Positions 43,865 through 52,433 of a stretch of DNA of 64,000 nt are shown piece after piece. The stretch is from [Clostridium] aerotolerans DSM 5434 (GTDB lineage Bacteria > Bacillota > Clostridia > Lachnospirales > Lachnospiraceae): positions 62,001 to 126,000 of the forward strand of contig NZ_JHWJ01000003.1 in the NCBI RefSeq assembly GCF_000687555.1. The letters are read 5' to 3'. The notes under the pieces are model-generated. The model was not told the DNA's origin and did not search any database. It saw nothing but the letters and a program-made list of their open reading frames with translations. The translations under genes and the position numbers were made by a program. The stretch's first letter is position 1, and each line of letters begins with the position of its first letter.

Positions 43865-43975
43865 CATATGATATATTTTATGCAGGACAGTATCTATTAT
43901 GAATGCAAGTATATGGTGACAGCCTGGAAAACATTAATCATATCAGAATACACGCAGCATAAAATATATCATATG
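43865..43975. promoter_or_regulatory. Perfect 19-bp inverted repeat, mirrored promoters of the two subtilase genes
   Basis: CATATGATATATTTTATGC (43865-43883) is the exact reverse complement of 43957-43975. In each direction TCATA, 15 bases, then CATAAAATA precedes the gene. CATA-n3-TA resembles sporulation sigma factor -10 elements (sigma-E or sigma-K type). The sigma assignment is inferred. Confidence 0.6.
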
Positions 43976-44005
43976 CTTAGAAGAAAGATGTAGGGGGCTG
44001 AAGCT

Positions 44006-45682
44006 ATGAGTAAAATATTGGATAACAATTACTATGATTTAGCTATTAGTAATACTTTGATTCCAGACTTTAGAAGTGGTGATAATATCACATGGCTGAA
44101 TGATGAGTTTTCTCTGCTTCATGTCAGCAAAGGTGACAAGCAGCCCTGTGATCTGGGGGAATATCCATACTCTCTGTTTTCCGCCCTTTTTACACCTACT
44201 TCCGTCATTGATTCTGCCCCCGATGCCATCTGCAACACTCAGCAAACTCAGCACTTTACATTGCTTGGTCAGGGCATTTTGGTTGGAATTGTCGATACTG
44301 GTATCGATTACCTGCATCCTGCCTTTCGAAACAAAGATAAGACGACCAGAATCATATCCATCTGGGATCAGACTCGTCAGGATGGGGTAGTTCCGGCCGG
44401 TTTTACTTTTGGAACAGAATATACAAAGGTCTTACTTAATAATGCCATTCTCTCTGCAGATCCTAAGATTTTGGTCCCCACGACCGATGAGAACGGGCAC
44501 GGAACTGCCATTGCAAGTATTGTAGCCGGTTCCCCTACAGAGGACCGTTCTTTTTCAGGAATCGTTCCAAATTCAGAACTAATTGTTGTTAAACTAAAGG
44601 AAGCCAAACAGAATCTTAAAATGATATTTTCCGTACCTGAGGATAAGCTATGCTACCAGGAATCTGATATTGTATTGGGTGTCAGATATCTGATTTCCGT
44701 GGCTCAAAGGCTAAAGCGCCCTCTTGTCATCTGCATTGCTCTCGGAAGCAATCAGGGAAGTCACGATGGACGGGGGATTTTAAGCCTTTACATGGAAAGC
44801 ATAGTCCGTATCCCTGATATCAGTGTTGCTGTATCCGCAGGCAATGAGGGAAACAGCAACAGGCATTTTTTTGGTACCAGCATGTATCCTCCCTACACAA
44901 AGGATTTTCAATTAAATGTAGGAGCTCAGGATCGGATGTTTTCTATGGAAATCTGGCCAAATCTTCCCGGACGCCTTGCCATTGAAGTCTCTTCGCCTGA
45001 CAGAGAAACCATTTCCCTGATTCATCCTTCTTTTTATACCTGTGAGAAATTTACATTTAAATCCAGCACCAGTGTGGTCTGGATCAACAATATGGCATTT
45101 GAAAGAGGAACCGGAGATCAGCTTATATTGATCCGCTTTGTGGACCCCCTCCCCGGAATCTGGTACATACACGTCCAAAGCACCGATAATGAACCCTTTT
45201 CCCTTCATTCCTGGCTGCCTTCCGGAGATTTAATTTCTAATGATACGTTTTTTCTTTTCCCCAATCCTGATACCACCATAACCGCTCCAGCAAATGCCTG
45301 GCATCCTCTTACGGTAACAGCTTATAATCAGTTAAGCGGAAATATTCTTAATGAATCCAGCAGAGGATATACCAGAAGCGGCTTGGTCAAGCCCGATGTG
45401 GCTGCCCCAGGTTACCAGATTTCCTGTGCACTGCCAGGAGGCACCTACGGAACCCTTACCGGTACCGGCGCTGCTGCTGCCTATGCTGCCGGCTCCCTGG
45501 CTATAATTTTTGAATGGACCGAGGGAAAAGGAAACTTTACTTATGTTACAGGAGAGCAGGCCAGCCTTATGCTCATCAGAACTGCAAGCCGGAATCCTGC
45601 CTACAGCTATCCCAACAACATCTGGGGATATGGTACCATTGATGTATTTAGGCTTCTGTCCCGTCTTTCAGATGATATGTAA
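44006..45682 (+). CDS. S8 (subtilisin) family protein with Ser-to-Gly change, second copy
   Basis: This 558-residue homologue of the divergent gene keeps Asp97 (GIVDTGIDY), His165 (NGHGTAIAS) and Asn (ALGSNQGSHDG), but the serine position is Gly488 (TGTGAAAAYAAG). I checked the codon: it is GGC. The sequence is otherwise well conserved with its neighbour, which argues against decay. Csp-like proteins regulate spore germination, so a sporulation role is likely. The start follows GTAGGGGG. It ends at a strong terminator. Confidence 0.85.
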   Translation: MSKILDNNYYDLAISNTLIPDFRSGDNITWLNDEFSLLHVSKGDKQPCDLGEYPYSLFSALFTPTSVIDSAPDAICNTQQTQHFTLLGQGILVGIVDTGIDYLHPAFRNKDKTTRIISIWDQTRQDGVVPAGFTFGTEYTKVLLNNAILSADPKILVPTTDENGHGTAIASIVAGSPTEDRSFSGIVPNSELIVVKLKEAKQNLKMIFSVPEDKLCYQESDIVLGVRYLISVAQRLKRPLVICIALGSNQGSHDGRGILSLYMESIVRIPDISVAVSAGNEGNSNRHFFGTSMYPPYTKDFQLNVGAQDRMFSMEIWPNLPGRLAIEVSSPDRETISLIHPSFYTCEKFTFKSSTSVVWINNMAFERGTGDQLILIRFVDPLPGIWYIHVQSTDNEPFSLHSWLPSGDLISNDTFFLFPNPDTTITAPANAWHPLTVTAYNQLSGNILNESSRGYTRSGLVKPDVAAPGYQISCALPGGTYGTLTGTGAAAAYAAGSLAIIFEWTEGKGNFTYVTGEQASLMLIRTASRNPAYSYPNNIWGYGTIDVFRLLSRLSDDM

Positions 45683-45706
45683 TCGTAACCATTCATTTAA
45701 GTCAAT

Positions 45707-45745
45707 AAAAAAAGATGATTTTCACAATGGAAGTCATCTTTTTTT
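45707..45745. terminator. Bidirectional terminator
   Basis: AAAAAAAGATGA pairs with TCATCTTTTTTT. It serves the plus-strand subtilase and the minus-strand mscL. Confidence 0.9.
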
Positions 45746-45755
45746 GTGTCTCATT

Positions 45756-46316
45756 TTAACTCTGACCGGAGCTTTCACTTGATTCTTCCAGCTGACTGGT
45801 ACAGTATGGGCACCGGATCGCATTGCTATGAATCTTTTTATAACAGTAAGAACATAGCTTTTCCTCTGATGACGGGTCAGAAGCAGAGTCAGATGTGGTT
45901 GACTGGGAGGGACTTCCTCCGGACTTCCCCTTCATTTTAAGCGTCACCGCCTGCTGAGCTTTTCCTCTTAATGAATTGATGGACTTAACCATAAAGAAAA
46001 TTACAACTGCCATAATCAGGAAATTAATGACAGAGGTTATAAAAGCACCATATGCAATGACAGGTCCCTGAGCGCCTGCTGCCTCCAGTGTTGAAACATC
46101 GGCTCCATTTGCGGGAGTATAAAGAAGCAGGAACTTATTGGTAAAGTCCACTCCTCCAGTAATTACACCAATTAACGGCGAAATAATATCCTTAACCAGA
46201 GAGGTTACTATGGACTGGAAAGCAGCACCAATAATAACACCCACAGCCAGATCCACCACGTTGCCGCGTAAAATAAAATCCTTAAACTCATTTACCATAG
46301 ATTTTTTATCGCTCAT
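45756..46316 (-). CDS. mscL: Large-conductance mechanosensitive channel MscL with C-terminal zinc ribbon
   Basis: The 186-residue protein has the MscL start ([37 protein letters not shown]) and two membrane helices (about 18-45 and 90-112). It opens under membrane tension and releases solutes. Typical MscL is about 130-150 residues; here a Ser-rich linker (about 130-150) leads to a zinc-ribbon-like CSYC...CPYC (about 154-172). The tail may regulate assembly; this is inferred. Confidence 0.92.
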   Translation of the reverse strand: MSDKKSMVNEFKDFILRGNVVDLAVGVIIGAAFQSIVTSLVKDIISPLIGVITGGVDFTNKFLLLYTPANGADVSTLEAAGAQGPVIAYGAFITSVINFLIMAVVIFFMVKSINSLRGKAQQAVTLKMKGKSGGSPSQSTTSDSASDPSSEEKLCSYCYKKIHSNAIRCPYCTSQLEESSESSGQS

Positions 46317-46443
46317 ATCCTTGACTCCTCTCTGAGAATCTCAAACATCCTTACCTGAAAATGATAAGGCTGTCTTCCACTATCATGCTTAGTACCAGAA
46401 TAAATTATTCATCATGAAACCCTGATTTTTCCAACCTTTTATT

Positions 46444-46854
46444 TTATTTGCTTTTCCTCATAATGATACATCTCTCTTCAAACCCAAGACTCTTCCAGAA
46501 GCCCTGTCCTCTCTGATTCCAGCAGAAAACATCAAGATCCATGTTTTCTGTATTTAGTTCCTCTAAAAGCTTTTGAAATGCAGCCGTACCAAGATGATTT
46601 CTTCTCATGTTCTTACAGATAAAGAAATGAGAAAGATAATAGGGCGTTGTCTGTGTCTTTACCAGAGCATATCCGGAAACTTCACCATCCAACATGAAAA
46701 AGAACGCTTTTGATCCCTGCTCCATAGAAAGCTTTAACCGTTCTTCCAAAACCTCCATTGCAGGTATGGTATCATTGTTCTCATCCTCATATAACTCTTT
46801 GTTCAACTTTGCCAGAAATGGTATATCATCAAACGTACATGCGATCAGCTCCAT
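46444..46854 (-). CDS. GNAT-family N-acetyltransferase
   Basis: This 136-residue protein contains LSHFFICKNMRRNHLGTAAFQKLLEEL, where the acetyl-CoA loop would be R-x-x-x-G-T/A (RRNHLGTAA), and VFCWNQRGQGFWKSLGFEER. The substrate is unknown. ATG 46854 follows AGGAGGAAATAAT; a longer frame to 46923 has no site. Confidence 0.85.
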   Translation of the reverse strand: MELIACTFDDIPFLAKLNKELYEDENNDTIPAMEVLEERLKLSMEQGSKAFFFMLDGEVSGYALVKTQTTPYYLSHFFICKNMRRNHLGTAAFQKLLEELNTENMDLDVFCWNQRGQGFWKSLGFEERCIIMRKSK

Positions 46855-46963
46855 ATTATTTCCTCCTATACCGTCTGTTAAAATCCCTGTGTGAAATACA
46901 GTTATTTTAACGGTTCCTGGCAAATTATGTCAATAGGTTTTTAGGACTTTATTTTCCGTTCTA

Positions 46964-47857
46964 TCAGCTTTTTATCACATTTTCTGCGTGATTCCCTATC
47001 CATTCCCTGGCAAAGGCGGAAAAGCTTCGAATGGTGGGGTGAAGTATTTTTCTGGATGAAATACAAAAATATATGATGCGGTGAACTTTAGGATCAAGAA
47101 TTTTTCTGATATAGCCTTCCGTGCCATAGGAATCAAGAACCAGCTTTGGCAAAATGCTTATGCCGCATCCACCGGATACCATTGCAATGGCCGCCTGATC
47201 ACTTAAAAACCCATTATGCTCCATCAGCTTTCCCTTTGCCTGTCTTAATATCTTTCCAACCAGATAGCTGGTTCCCTCACTGGGAACCACGAAGGTCTCA
47301 CCCTTTAATAATTGAGGCGTAATGGTCTCGTACTGTCTCAAAGGATGGTCCGGAGACATAATTACATAATAAGGGTCCTCAACCAATGGAATCTCATTCT
47401 CCTTTCCGTTTGATTCTGCTGTAATGGCGCAGTCTATGACATCCTTGGAGAACCAGTCCTTCATGATTTCATAATTAAGCGCGTCGTTCATATACAGTTC
47501 TACATAAGGATACTGTTTTCTGAATTCCATAATAATCTGGGGCATCCATTTTACTGCCACACTTGTGATGACTCCTATCCGGATTCTGCCATGATGGATT
47601 TTCTCCTCGCCTGCCATAATCCTTATAGCTTCCTCCTTCTCTGCAAGCTCCTTTGCCAGAGGATAGATTCGTTCCCCCTCCTCCGTAAGGGACACTCCGC
47701 TTCTCCCTCTGTATAAAAGCTTGATCCCCAGTTCCTCTTCCATAGAAGAGATCATGTGGCTGGCCGCTGTCTGTGAGTAGCTTAACTGAGCGGCTGCCTT
47801 TGATAAATTACCTGTTTCAACCGCGCGCACGAATAATATATACTTATTAACATCCAT
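46964..47857 (-). CDS. LysR-family regulator, divergent from a ketopantoate reductase-like gene
   Basis: This 297-residue protein has the N-terminal HTH (GNLSKAAAQLSYSQTAASHMISSMEEELGIKLLYRG, across 15-50) and a C-terminal effector domain. It is divergent from the 48001 gene, and two direct repeats lie in the gap, so it probably controls that gene and itself. The effector is unknown. Confidence 0.92.
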   Translation of the reverse strand: MDVNKYILFVRAVETGNLSKAAAQLSYSQTAASHMISSMEEELGIKLLYRGRSGVSLTEEGERIYPLAKELAEKEEAIRIMAGEEKIHHGRIRIGVITSVAVKWMPQIIMEFRKQYPYVELYMNDALNYEIMKDWFSKDVIDCAITAESNGKENEIPLVEDPYYVIMSPDHPLRQYETITPQLLKGETFVVPSEGTSYLVGKILRQAKGKLMEHNGFLSDQAAIAMVSGGCGISILPKLVLDSYGTEGYIRKILDPKVHRIIYFCISSRKILHPTIRSFSAFAREWIGNHAENVIKS

Positions 47858-47904
47858 TTTTTCTTCCTCTTTATCTTAGCTGTTATGGTCATATTATACA
47901 TGAA

Positions 47905-47962
47905 AATTATTCATGATACCATTGATAATTTAGTATTATATATCATTAATTATTCATGATAC
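47905..47962. promoter_or_regulatory. Direct repeats between lysR and reductase genes
   Basis: AATTATTCATGATAC occurs at 47905-47919 and 47948-47962, each followed by C/T-ATTG. The 43-bp period (about four turns) suits tandem binding by the LysR protein. Binding is inferred. Confidence 0.6.
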
Positions 47963-48000
47963 TATTGGTTAGTATTTTAATCAAGAGCCGGAGGGACTAA

Positions 48001-48930
48001 ATGAAAATTGCAATTCTTGGGGCCGGCGCCATGGGAAGCCTTTATGCCAGCTACCTTGCCCCTATTCATGATGTTACATTATTAGACAGTTATAAACCGC
48101 AGGTTGATAAGATAAATTCTGACGGAATTACAAAGATCGGAAAAGACCAGTCTGAGACCAGCTTTTCCGTGAAGGCAGTCTTAAGTGGCACAGATATTGG
48201 ATTTCAGGACCTTTTAATTGTCTTTGTAAAGGGAATCCATACATACGATGCCATGAAAGAAAATACGGGGCTCTTAGGACCCCACACCATTGTTATGACA
48301 CTGCAAAACGGAGCAGGCAATAACCGGGATATTGCACAGTTCGTTCCAAAGGAACGGATTATCGTAGGAACCAGCAGCCATAACAGCGTTTCCATGGGAC
48401 TTGGTAAGTTCTACCATTCCGGGTGCGGCCCCACAAATATCGGCCCTGACTATCCTTGTGAATCTTCCCTGAGAGATGTAAAAAAAGCCGCCGCTGCCTT
48501 GGAGGAAAGCGGCTTAAACGTAAATATTATGGAAGACATCCAAAAAGTGTTATGGCAAAAGCTTATGGTCAATTGCGGAATCAATGCACTGAGCACATTG
48601 ATGCAGTGCCGGATCGGAGAAATTTATACCAATCCATATCTTTGGGATTTGTGTAAAAAAATCGTTTACGAATGCGTGATGGTGGCAGAGGCAGACGGCA
48701 CCTATTTTGACCGCAGGGATGCCCTTAAGATCGTCCAGAGCGTATGCGAAAATGATGCCGAAGGATATGCAAGCATGTATCAGGACCGCCAGAATAAACG
48801 GATCACAGAAATTGACCGGATTAATGGAGTCGTGGCAAAGCTTGGAGATGAATATAGCATTAATACTCCATGCAACCATATGCTGGTAACTCAGATTCAC
48901 GGAATGGAAGGGATGTATTCCAATCAATAA
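48001..48930 (+). CDS. 2-dehydropantoate 2-reductase family protein (ApbA/PanE)
   Basis: This 309-residue protein begins with the NAD(P) motif KIAILGAGAMGSLYASYLA (GxGxxG) and contains TLQNGAGN, then KLMVNCGINALSTLMQC with the usual Lys and Asn of PanE. It may reduce ketopantoate to pantoate in CoA synthesis or act on another 2-keto acid. Control by a dedicated LysR favours a catabolic or specialised substrate. The start follows GGAGGG. Confidence 0.85.
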   Translation: MKIAILGAGAMGSLYASYLAPIHDVTLLDSYKPQVDKINSDGITKIGKDQSETSFSVKAVLSGTDIGFQDLLIVFVKGIHTYDAMKENTGLLGPHTIVMTLQNGAGNNRDIAQFVPKERIIVGTSSHNSVSMGLGKFYHSGCGPTNIGPDYPCESSLRDVKKAAAALEESGLNVNIMEDIQKVLWQKLMVNCGINALSTLMQCRIGEIYTNPYLWDLCKKIVYECVMVAEADGTYFDRRDALKIVQSVCENDAEGYASMYQDRQNKRITEIDRINGVVAKLGDEYSINTPCNHMLVTQIHGMEGMYSNQ

Positions 48931-48963
48931 AAACATGATGTCCACTTATTATATAAAAAACAG

Positions 48964-48991
48964 GCCGGAGCTCACTCACAGTGGCTCCGGC
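48964..48991 (+). terminator. Terminator of the reductase gene
   Basis: GCCGGAGC pairs with GCTCCGGC. The T run after it is interrupted. Confidence 0.65.
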
Positions 48992-49015
48992 TTATGTATT
49001 ACTTATTGTTTTTTC

Positions 49016-49255
49016 TTATAGAGAATGGTGGGCTCCATCACAAAATGGTGGATTCTTGGTCATCTTACATCCGCATAGATGGACAGTCTCTGTCTTTTCA
49101 GCGGTAAATGGAAGCGGGCTAAAATCAGTCCCCTGATGAGATCCATCGCAGAACGGCTGACTTCCACTTCTTCCACAGGAACACCAATAATATGTTTTGC
49201 CTTCTTCTACATCTACAGAATAAGGAAATTTCTGTGCAATCACTGGTTCACTCAT
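49016..49255 (-). CDS. CDGSH-type iron-sulfur protein
   Basis: This 79-residue protein has two CDGSH-like motifs: CSCGRSGSQPFCDGSHQG and CGCKMTKNPPFCDGAHH. Each has the C-x-C...C...H ligand pattern for a 2Fe-2S cluster. Tandem forms of this size are known in bacteria. It probably takes part in redox or iron-sulfur handling. The start follows GAAAGGAG. Confidence 0.92.
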   Translation of the reverse strand: MSEPVIAQKFPYSVDVEEGKTYYWCSCGRSGSQPFCDGSHQGTDFSPLPFTAEKTETVHLCGCKMTKNPPFCDGAHHSL

Positions 49256-49327
49256 TGTAATTATCTCCTTTCATTTTCTGTATCCAGCGTACACCTCTTG
49301 ATAAAAAAAATCAATTATTTTCCATCC

Positions 49328-49699
49328 TCATTTTTTCCCCATGAGAAAGCTGATAATAAGTATGATAAATACGGTTGCAGTAATTGCGGCATACATATAA
49401 TCCTTTTCTTTTAGAAATGTCACAATCGATACTCCCACCCTTAAAACGGGAGTGAGAATCAGAAGAAATAATCCGCTTAACATGACGGCATAGGGTTTTA
49501 AAGTCCCCAGTCCCCGGAGAATTTCAAATACTGAGGTAGGAAAACTTTCCCCCGGATATCCACTGTTTCCTGTCAACAGAAACAGCACCAGGCCAAGACA
49601 AGTGATTGCCCCGCTTAAGGCCACTCCAGCTCTTAATGTCTTACTAATTATGATTTCCGTATCTTCAATCCCATTCTTATCCACTGCATTCTTACTCAT
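49328..49699 (-). CDS. DUF1634 family membrane protein
   Basis: This 123-residue protein has three hydrophobic helices (about 27-45, 75-92 and 103-120). Its ISKTLRAGVALSGAITCLGLVLFL and VMLSGLFLLILTPVLRVGVS match DUF1634. Its start overlaps the TSUP gene stop by 4 bp (ATGA), so it is cotranslated and probably an accessory subunit. Such pairs are common. Confidence 0.85.
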   Translation of the reverse strand: MSKNAVDKNGIEDTEIIISKTLRAGVALSGAITCLGLVLFLLTGNSGYPGESFPTSVFEILRGLGTLKPYAVMLSGLFLLILTPVLRVGVSIVTFLKEKDYMYAAITATVFIILIISFLMGKK

Positions 49700-50529
49700 A
49701 GTCTTATGCCTTTCATGATCATTTCAATGGATACATACAGCAAAACCGGAATAAAGACCAGCCGCAGGGTCCTGCTTTTCAGCCTCTGCATAAGCTTTGT
49801 TCCCACTGCTGCACCCAAAAGAACTCCAAGAGCAACCGGTGCCGCGATCTTAGGATCAATATTTCCTCTGGTCAAATATATCCCGGCACTGGCGGCTGCT
49901 GTTACTCCTATCATAAAATTACTGGTTGCTGTGGATACCTTCATGGGAAGCTTCATAAAGGAATCCATTGCCATCACCTTGAAGATTCCGCTTCCAATCC
50001 CCAAAAGCCCCGATATCACACCGGCAGCATACATCATGCCAAAACCACCGTAAACTCCGGTCACATGGTAATCCACCTGCCGGGAAAGGGCCCGGTCCCA
50101 ATAGCTTCCATTTAATTTCAGCTTATCCGCCAACGGATTGATAGGAAATTCCTGTGGAAGCTCCTGATTTCTCTTTTTGAACATATTCCCTGCCGAATAC
50201 AGCAAAAGGAATCCAAAGATTAAGTATAAGTACCTGGTACTGACTACCCCTGCAAGAAATGCTCCGGTCAACGCTCCTATGGTAGTTGCAATCTCCAGAA
50301 ACATCCCCGCACGTACATTGGTAATCTTATCCTTTAAGTAAGCAATGGCGGAACCGCTGGAAGTTGCGATTACGGATACGATGCTGGCCCCAATGGCATA
50401 CTTAATATCAATGCCAAGTAAAAGCGTAAGGGCCGGAGTGATGATGATACCTCCTCCCAGCCCCAAAAGAGAACCTATAAAGCCTGCAAATACTGATATG
50501 AGCAATATTATTGCTGTTATAGAAATCAT
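49696..50529 (-). CDS. TSUP (TauE/SafE) family transporter
   Basis: This 277-residue protein has about eight membrane helices and two repeats of the family motif: GFIGSLLGLGGGIIITPALTLLLG and GVISGLLGIGSGIFKVMAMD. The family moves sulfite, organosulfonates or other anions. It lies between the GntR gene (14 bp) and DUF1634 in one operon, so the GntR probably controls it. Confidence 0.92.
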   Translation of the reverse strand: MISITAIILLISVFAGFIGSLLGLGGGIIITPALTLLLGIDIKYAIGASIVSVIATSSGSAIAYLKDKITNVRAGMFLEIATTIGALTGAFLAGVVSTRYLYLIFGFLLLYSAGNMFKKRNQELPQEFPINPLADKLKLNGSYWDRALSRQVDYHVTGVYGGFGMMYAAGVISGLLGIGSGIFKVMAMDSFMKLPMKVSTATSNFMIGVTAAASAGIYLTRGNIDPKIAAPVALGVLLGAAVGTKLMQRLKSRTLRLVFIPVLLYVSIEMIMKGIRL

Positions 50530-50543
50530 GATATAGCCACCTT

Positions 50544-51266
50544 TTATCTTAATTGTAAGTCCACTGAAAATGTAAATTTATCGCTTCTAATGACAGATAC
50601 ACGAAACTCAATGGGCCTGCCCTTCCTGTCATAAGTAATCCGCTTAATTAAAAACGCTGACAGCCCTTCCGGCACCTCTAACAGTTCTGAGATAGCTGGA
50701 TCGGTGATACAGGTCTCAAGATATTCCTTTGCTCTTTGTATCCCATGCCCATAAGTATGTTCCAGCAAATCGTAAATCGAAAGACGTTCCACATCATAGG
50801 ACTCAATGTCGGGGACAAGATCTGCTGGCAGATAAGAGTTTTCAATAATGACAGGCACTCCATCCATCTTACGGATACGGGTGATCTGCTTTATGTGCTG
50901 GTCACCCGAAAGTGCAAGTGCCCTCTGCGCCTCAACATCCTGGCTCTCCTTAATTCCTAACAGCACGGAATCTTTATTTAGTTCTTCATGATCTCTTCCA
51001 AAGCTGTAAAACTTAAACAGGCTCTGTTCAATCTTTGGGTGATTTACATAGGAGCCTTTTCCTTTTTCTGTTGCAATGAGGCCCTCGCTCTGAAGTTTTT
51101 TTACGGCATTCCTTACCGTTGCCCTGGTCACTCCAAATTCCTTCACCAGTTCATTTTCTGAAGGAATGGACTCACCTGGAAGGTACTCCTTTATAAGGAT
51201 CCTTTCCCGAAGCTTCTGATATATCTGGATATAATAAGGAAATCCGCTGTCTTTTTCAACCATCAT
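50544..51266 (-). CDS. GntR-family regulator (HutC/UTRA type)
   Basis: This 240-residue protein has a winged helix (ESIPSENELVKEFGVTRATVRNAVKKLQSEGLI, across 30-63) and a UTRA ligand domain (about 95-235). ATG 51266 follows CAGGAGGCGA. It is first in the operon with the TSUP transporter and DUF1634. The ligand is unknown. Confidence 0.92.
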   Translation of the reverse strand: MMVEKDSGFPYYIQIYQKLRERILIKEYLPGESIPSENELVKEFGVTRATVRNAVKKLQSEGLIATEKGKGSYVNHPKIEQSLFKFYSFGRDHEELNKDSVLLGIKESQDVEAQRALALSGDQHIKQITRIRKMDGVPVIIENSYLPADLVPDIESYDVERLSIYDLLEHTYGHGIQRAKEYLETCITDPAISELLEVPEGLSAFLIKRITYDRKGRPIEFRVSVIRSDKFTFSVDLQLR

Positions 51267-51346
51267 TCGCCTCCTGTTTACTTGTGTATACAAGTAATTA
51301 TAGCACGGGATTTTCTCCCGTCAAGAGCTTTTACCCGTTTTCTTCG

Positions 51347-51745
51347 TCATGGTTGAAAGGATCCTATTTCAATGACATTTCCCTCAGGATCAGCAATGTA
51401 GCAGGTGCGCTGCCCCCAAGGCTCTGTTGCAGGCTCCATTACCGGAATTGCTCCCTTTTTCGTTACCTCCGAAAATGCCAGATCAACTTCTGCATAATTT
51501 TCTACCCCAAGAGCGATCTCATAATGACCATTGATCCTATCTGCATAATCAAAGGTTTTACCAGTCATGGCTTCAAAATCTTTTCTGCCATACAATAAAA
51601 ACAAGGTACCATCCTTTTCAAGATATACATTACTGGTATCTTCCTCTTCTTTTATCTCAAATCCCAGCACATCCCTGTAAAATCGAATCATAGTTCCCAT
51701 ATCTTTTACGAAGATTCCAAATCCTTCCAGCTTTAGTTTCATCAT
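51347..51745 (-). CDS. VOC (glyoxalase/bleomycin resistance) family protein
   Basis: This 132-residue protein is a single VOC domain: KLKLEGFGIFVKDMGTMIRFYRDVLGFEIKEEE and PWGQRTCYIADPEGNVIEIG, where His/Glu residues bind metal in active relatives. The substrate is unknown. The start follows AAGGAGG. Confidence 0.85.
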   Translation of the reverse strand: MMKLKLEGFGIFVKDMGTMIRFYRDVLGFEIKEEEDTSNVYLEKDGTLFLLYGRKDFEAMTGKTFDYADRINGHYEIALGVENYAEVDLAFSEVTKKGAIPVMEPATEPWGQRTCYIADPEGNVIEIGSFQP

Positions 51746-51902
51746 TTCTACCTCCTTGTATTTGTCTTATTCCTTTGTAAAACCCATTATACAATATCAA
51801 TCAGGACAACTGTATGTCATGTTCCTTTTCTTCCTTAAGCGCGTCATATATATCCTGTCCGACAAGACTTCTTTTATGTACCGCTCATATCTTTCCCATA
51901 TA

Positions 51903-51929
51903 CAAAAAGAGACGCCCTAAGACGTCTCT
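51903..51929 (-). terminator. Intrinsic terminator of the rubredoxin-like gene
   Basis: AGAGACG pairs with CGTCTCT, followed by five T residues on the minus strand. Confidence 0.85.
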
Positions 51930-51938
51930 TTGCTGTAA

Positions 51939-52271
51939 TTAATACTTTCCTAACTTCATATGTCCGGCAAGCTCTGTTTTACATCTCTGCTTGATTACCC
52001 ATGCTTCATCCTTTGCCTGAGTAAATGCAGATACGCATTTAGGATCAAGATTATCCTCGATTCCCTCTTTGCTCAAAGCAATAATTTTTTCTGCCAATGT
52101 AATGACTTCCATATGGATGGCATTGGTACGGTCAGAGCGGTAAATCTTTTCTGCATCTTCCTCGTTGATCAGTTCAAACTTGTCTGCACCTACCATACAT
52201 TTAGGACATTTCTCCGGAGCAGTTTCTCCTTCATAAACATAACCGCATACTGTACATCTGAATAACTTCAT
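51939..52271 (-). CDS. Rubredoxin-like domain protein
   Basis: This 110-residue protein starts [16 protein letters not shown] with CPKC following, giving the C-x2-C...C-x2-C iron site of rubredoxin. A helical tail (about 50-110) resembles part of rubrerythrin. It may be an electron carrier in oxidative stress defence. ATG 52271 follows AAGGAGGC; a longer frame lacks a site. Confidence 0.85.
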   Translation of the reverse strand: MKLFRCTVCGYVYEGETAPEKCPKCMVGADKFELINEEDAEKIYRSDRTNAIHMEVITLAEKIIALSKEGIEDNLDPKCVSAFTQAKDEAWVIKQRCKTELAGHMKLGKY

Positions 52272-52391
52272 AAAAACATGCCTCCTTAATTGAAAAATAT
52301 TGATCATCTTACGATCAATATTAGTATCACTTACAACGAGACATTTGTCAATCTCTGACAGAAACTTTTTTTCTATAATTTTCCTCTATTA

Positions 52392-52409
52392 TTCGAACAT
52401 ATATTCGAA
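52392..52409. promoter_or_regulatory. LexA-like operator of dinB
   Basis: TTCGAACATATATTCGAA is near-palindromic and matches the Gram-positive SOS box (CGAAC-N4-GTTCG) with one mismatch. It lies 25 bp before dinB. Confidence 0.7.
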
Positions 52410-52433
52410 TATAATAAAAACAGAGGTGGTCAT

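Noticed and set aside
49079-49414. 111-codon plus-strand frame
   Set aside because: It is antisense to the CDGSH and DUF1634 genes and has no family signal.
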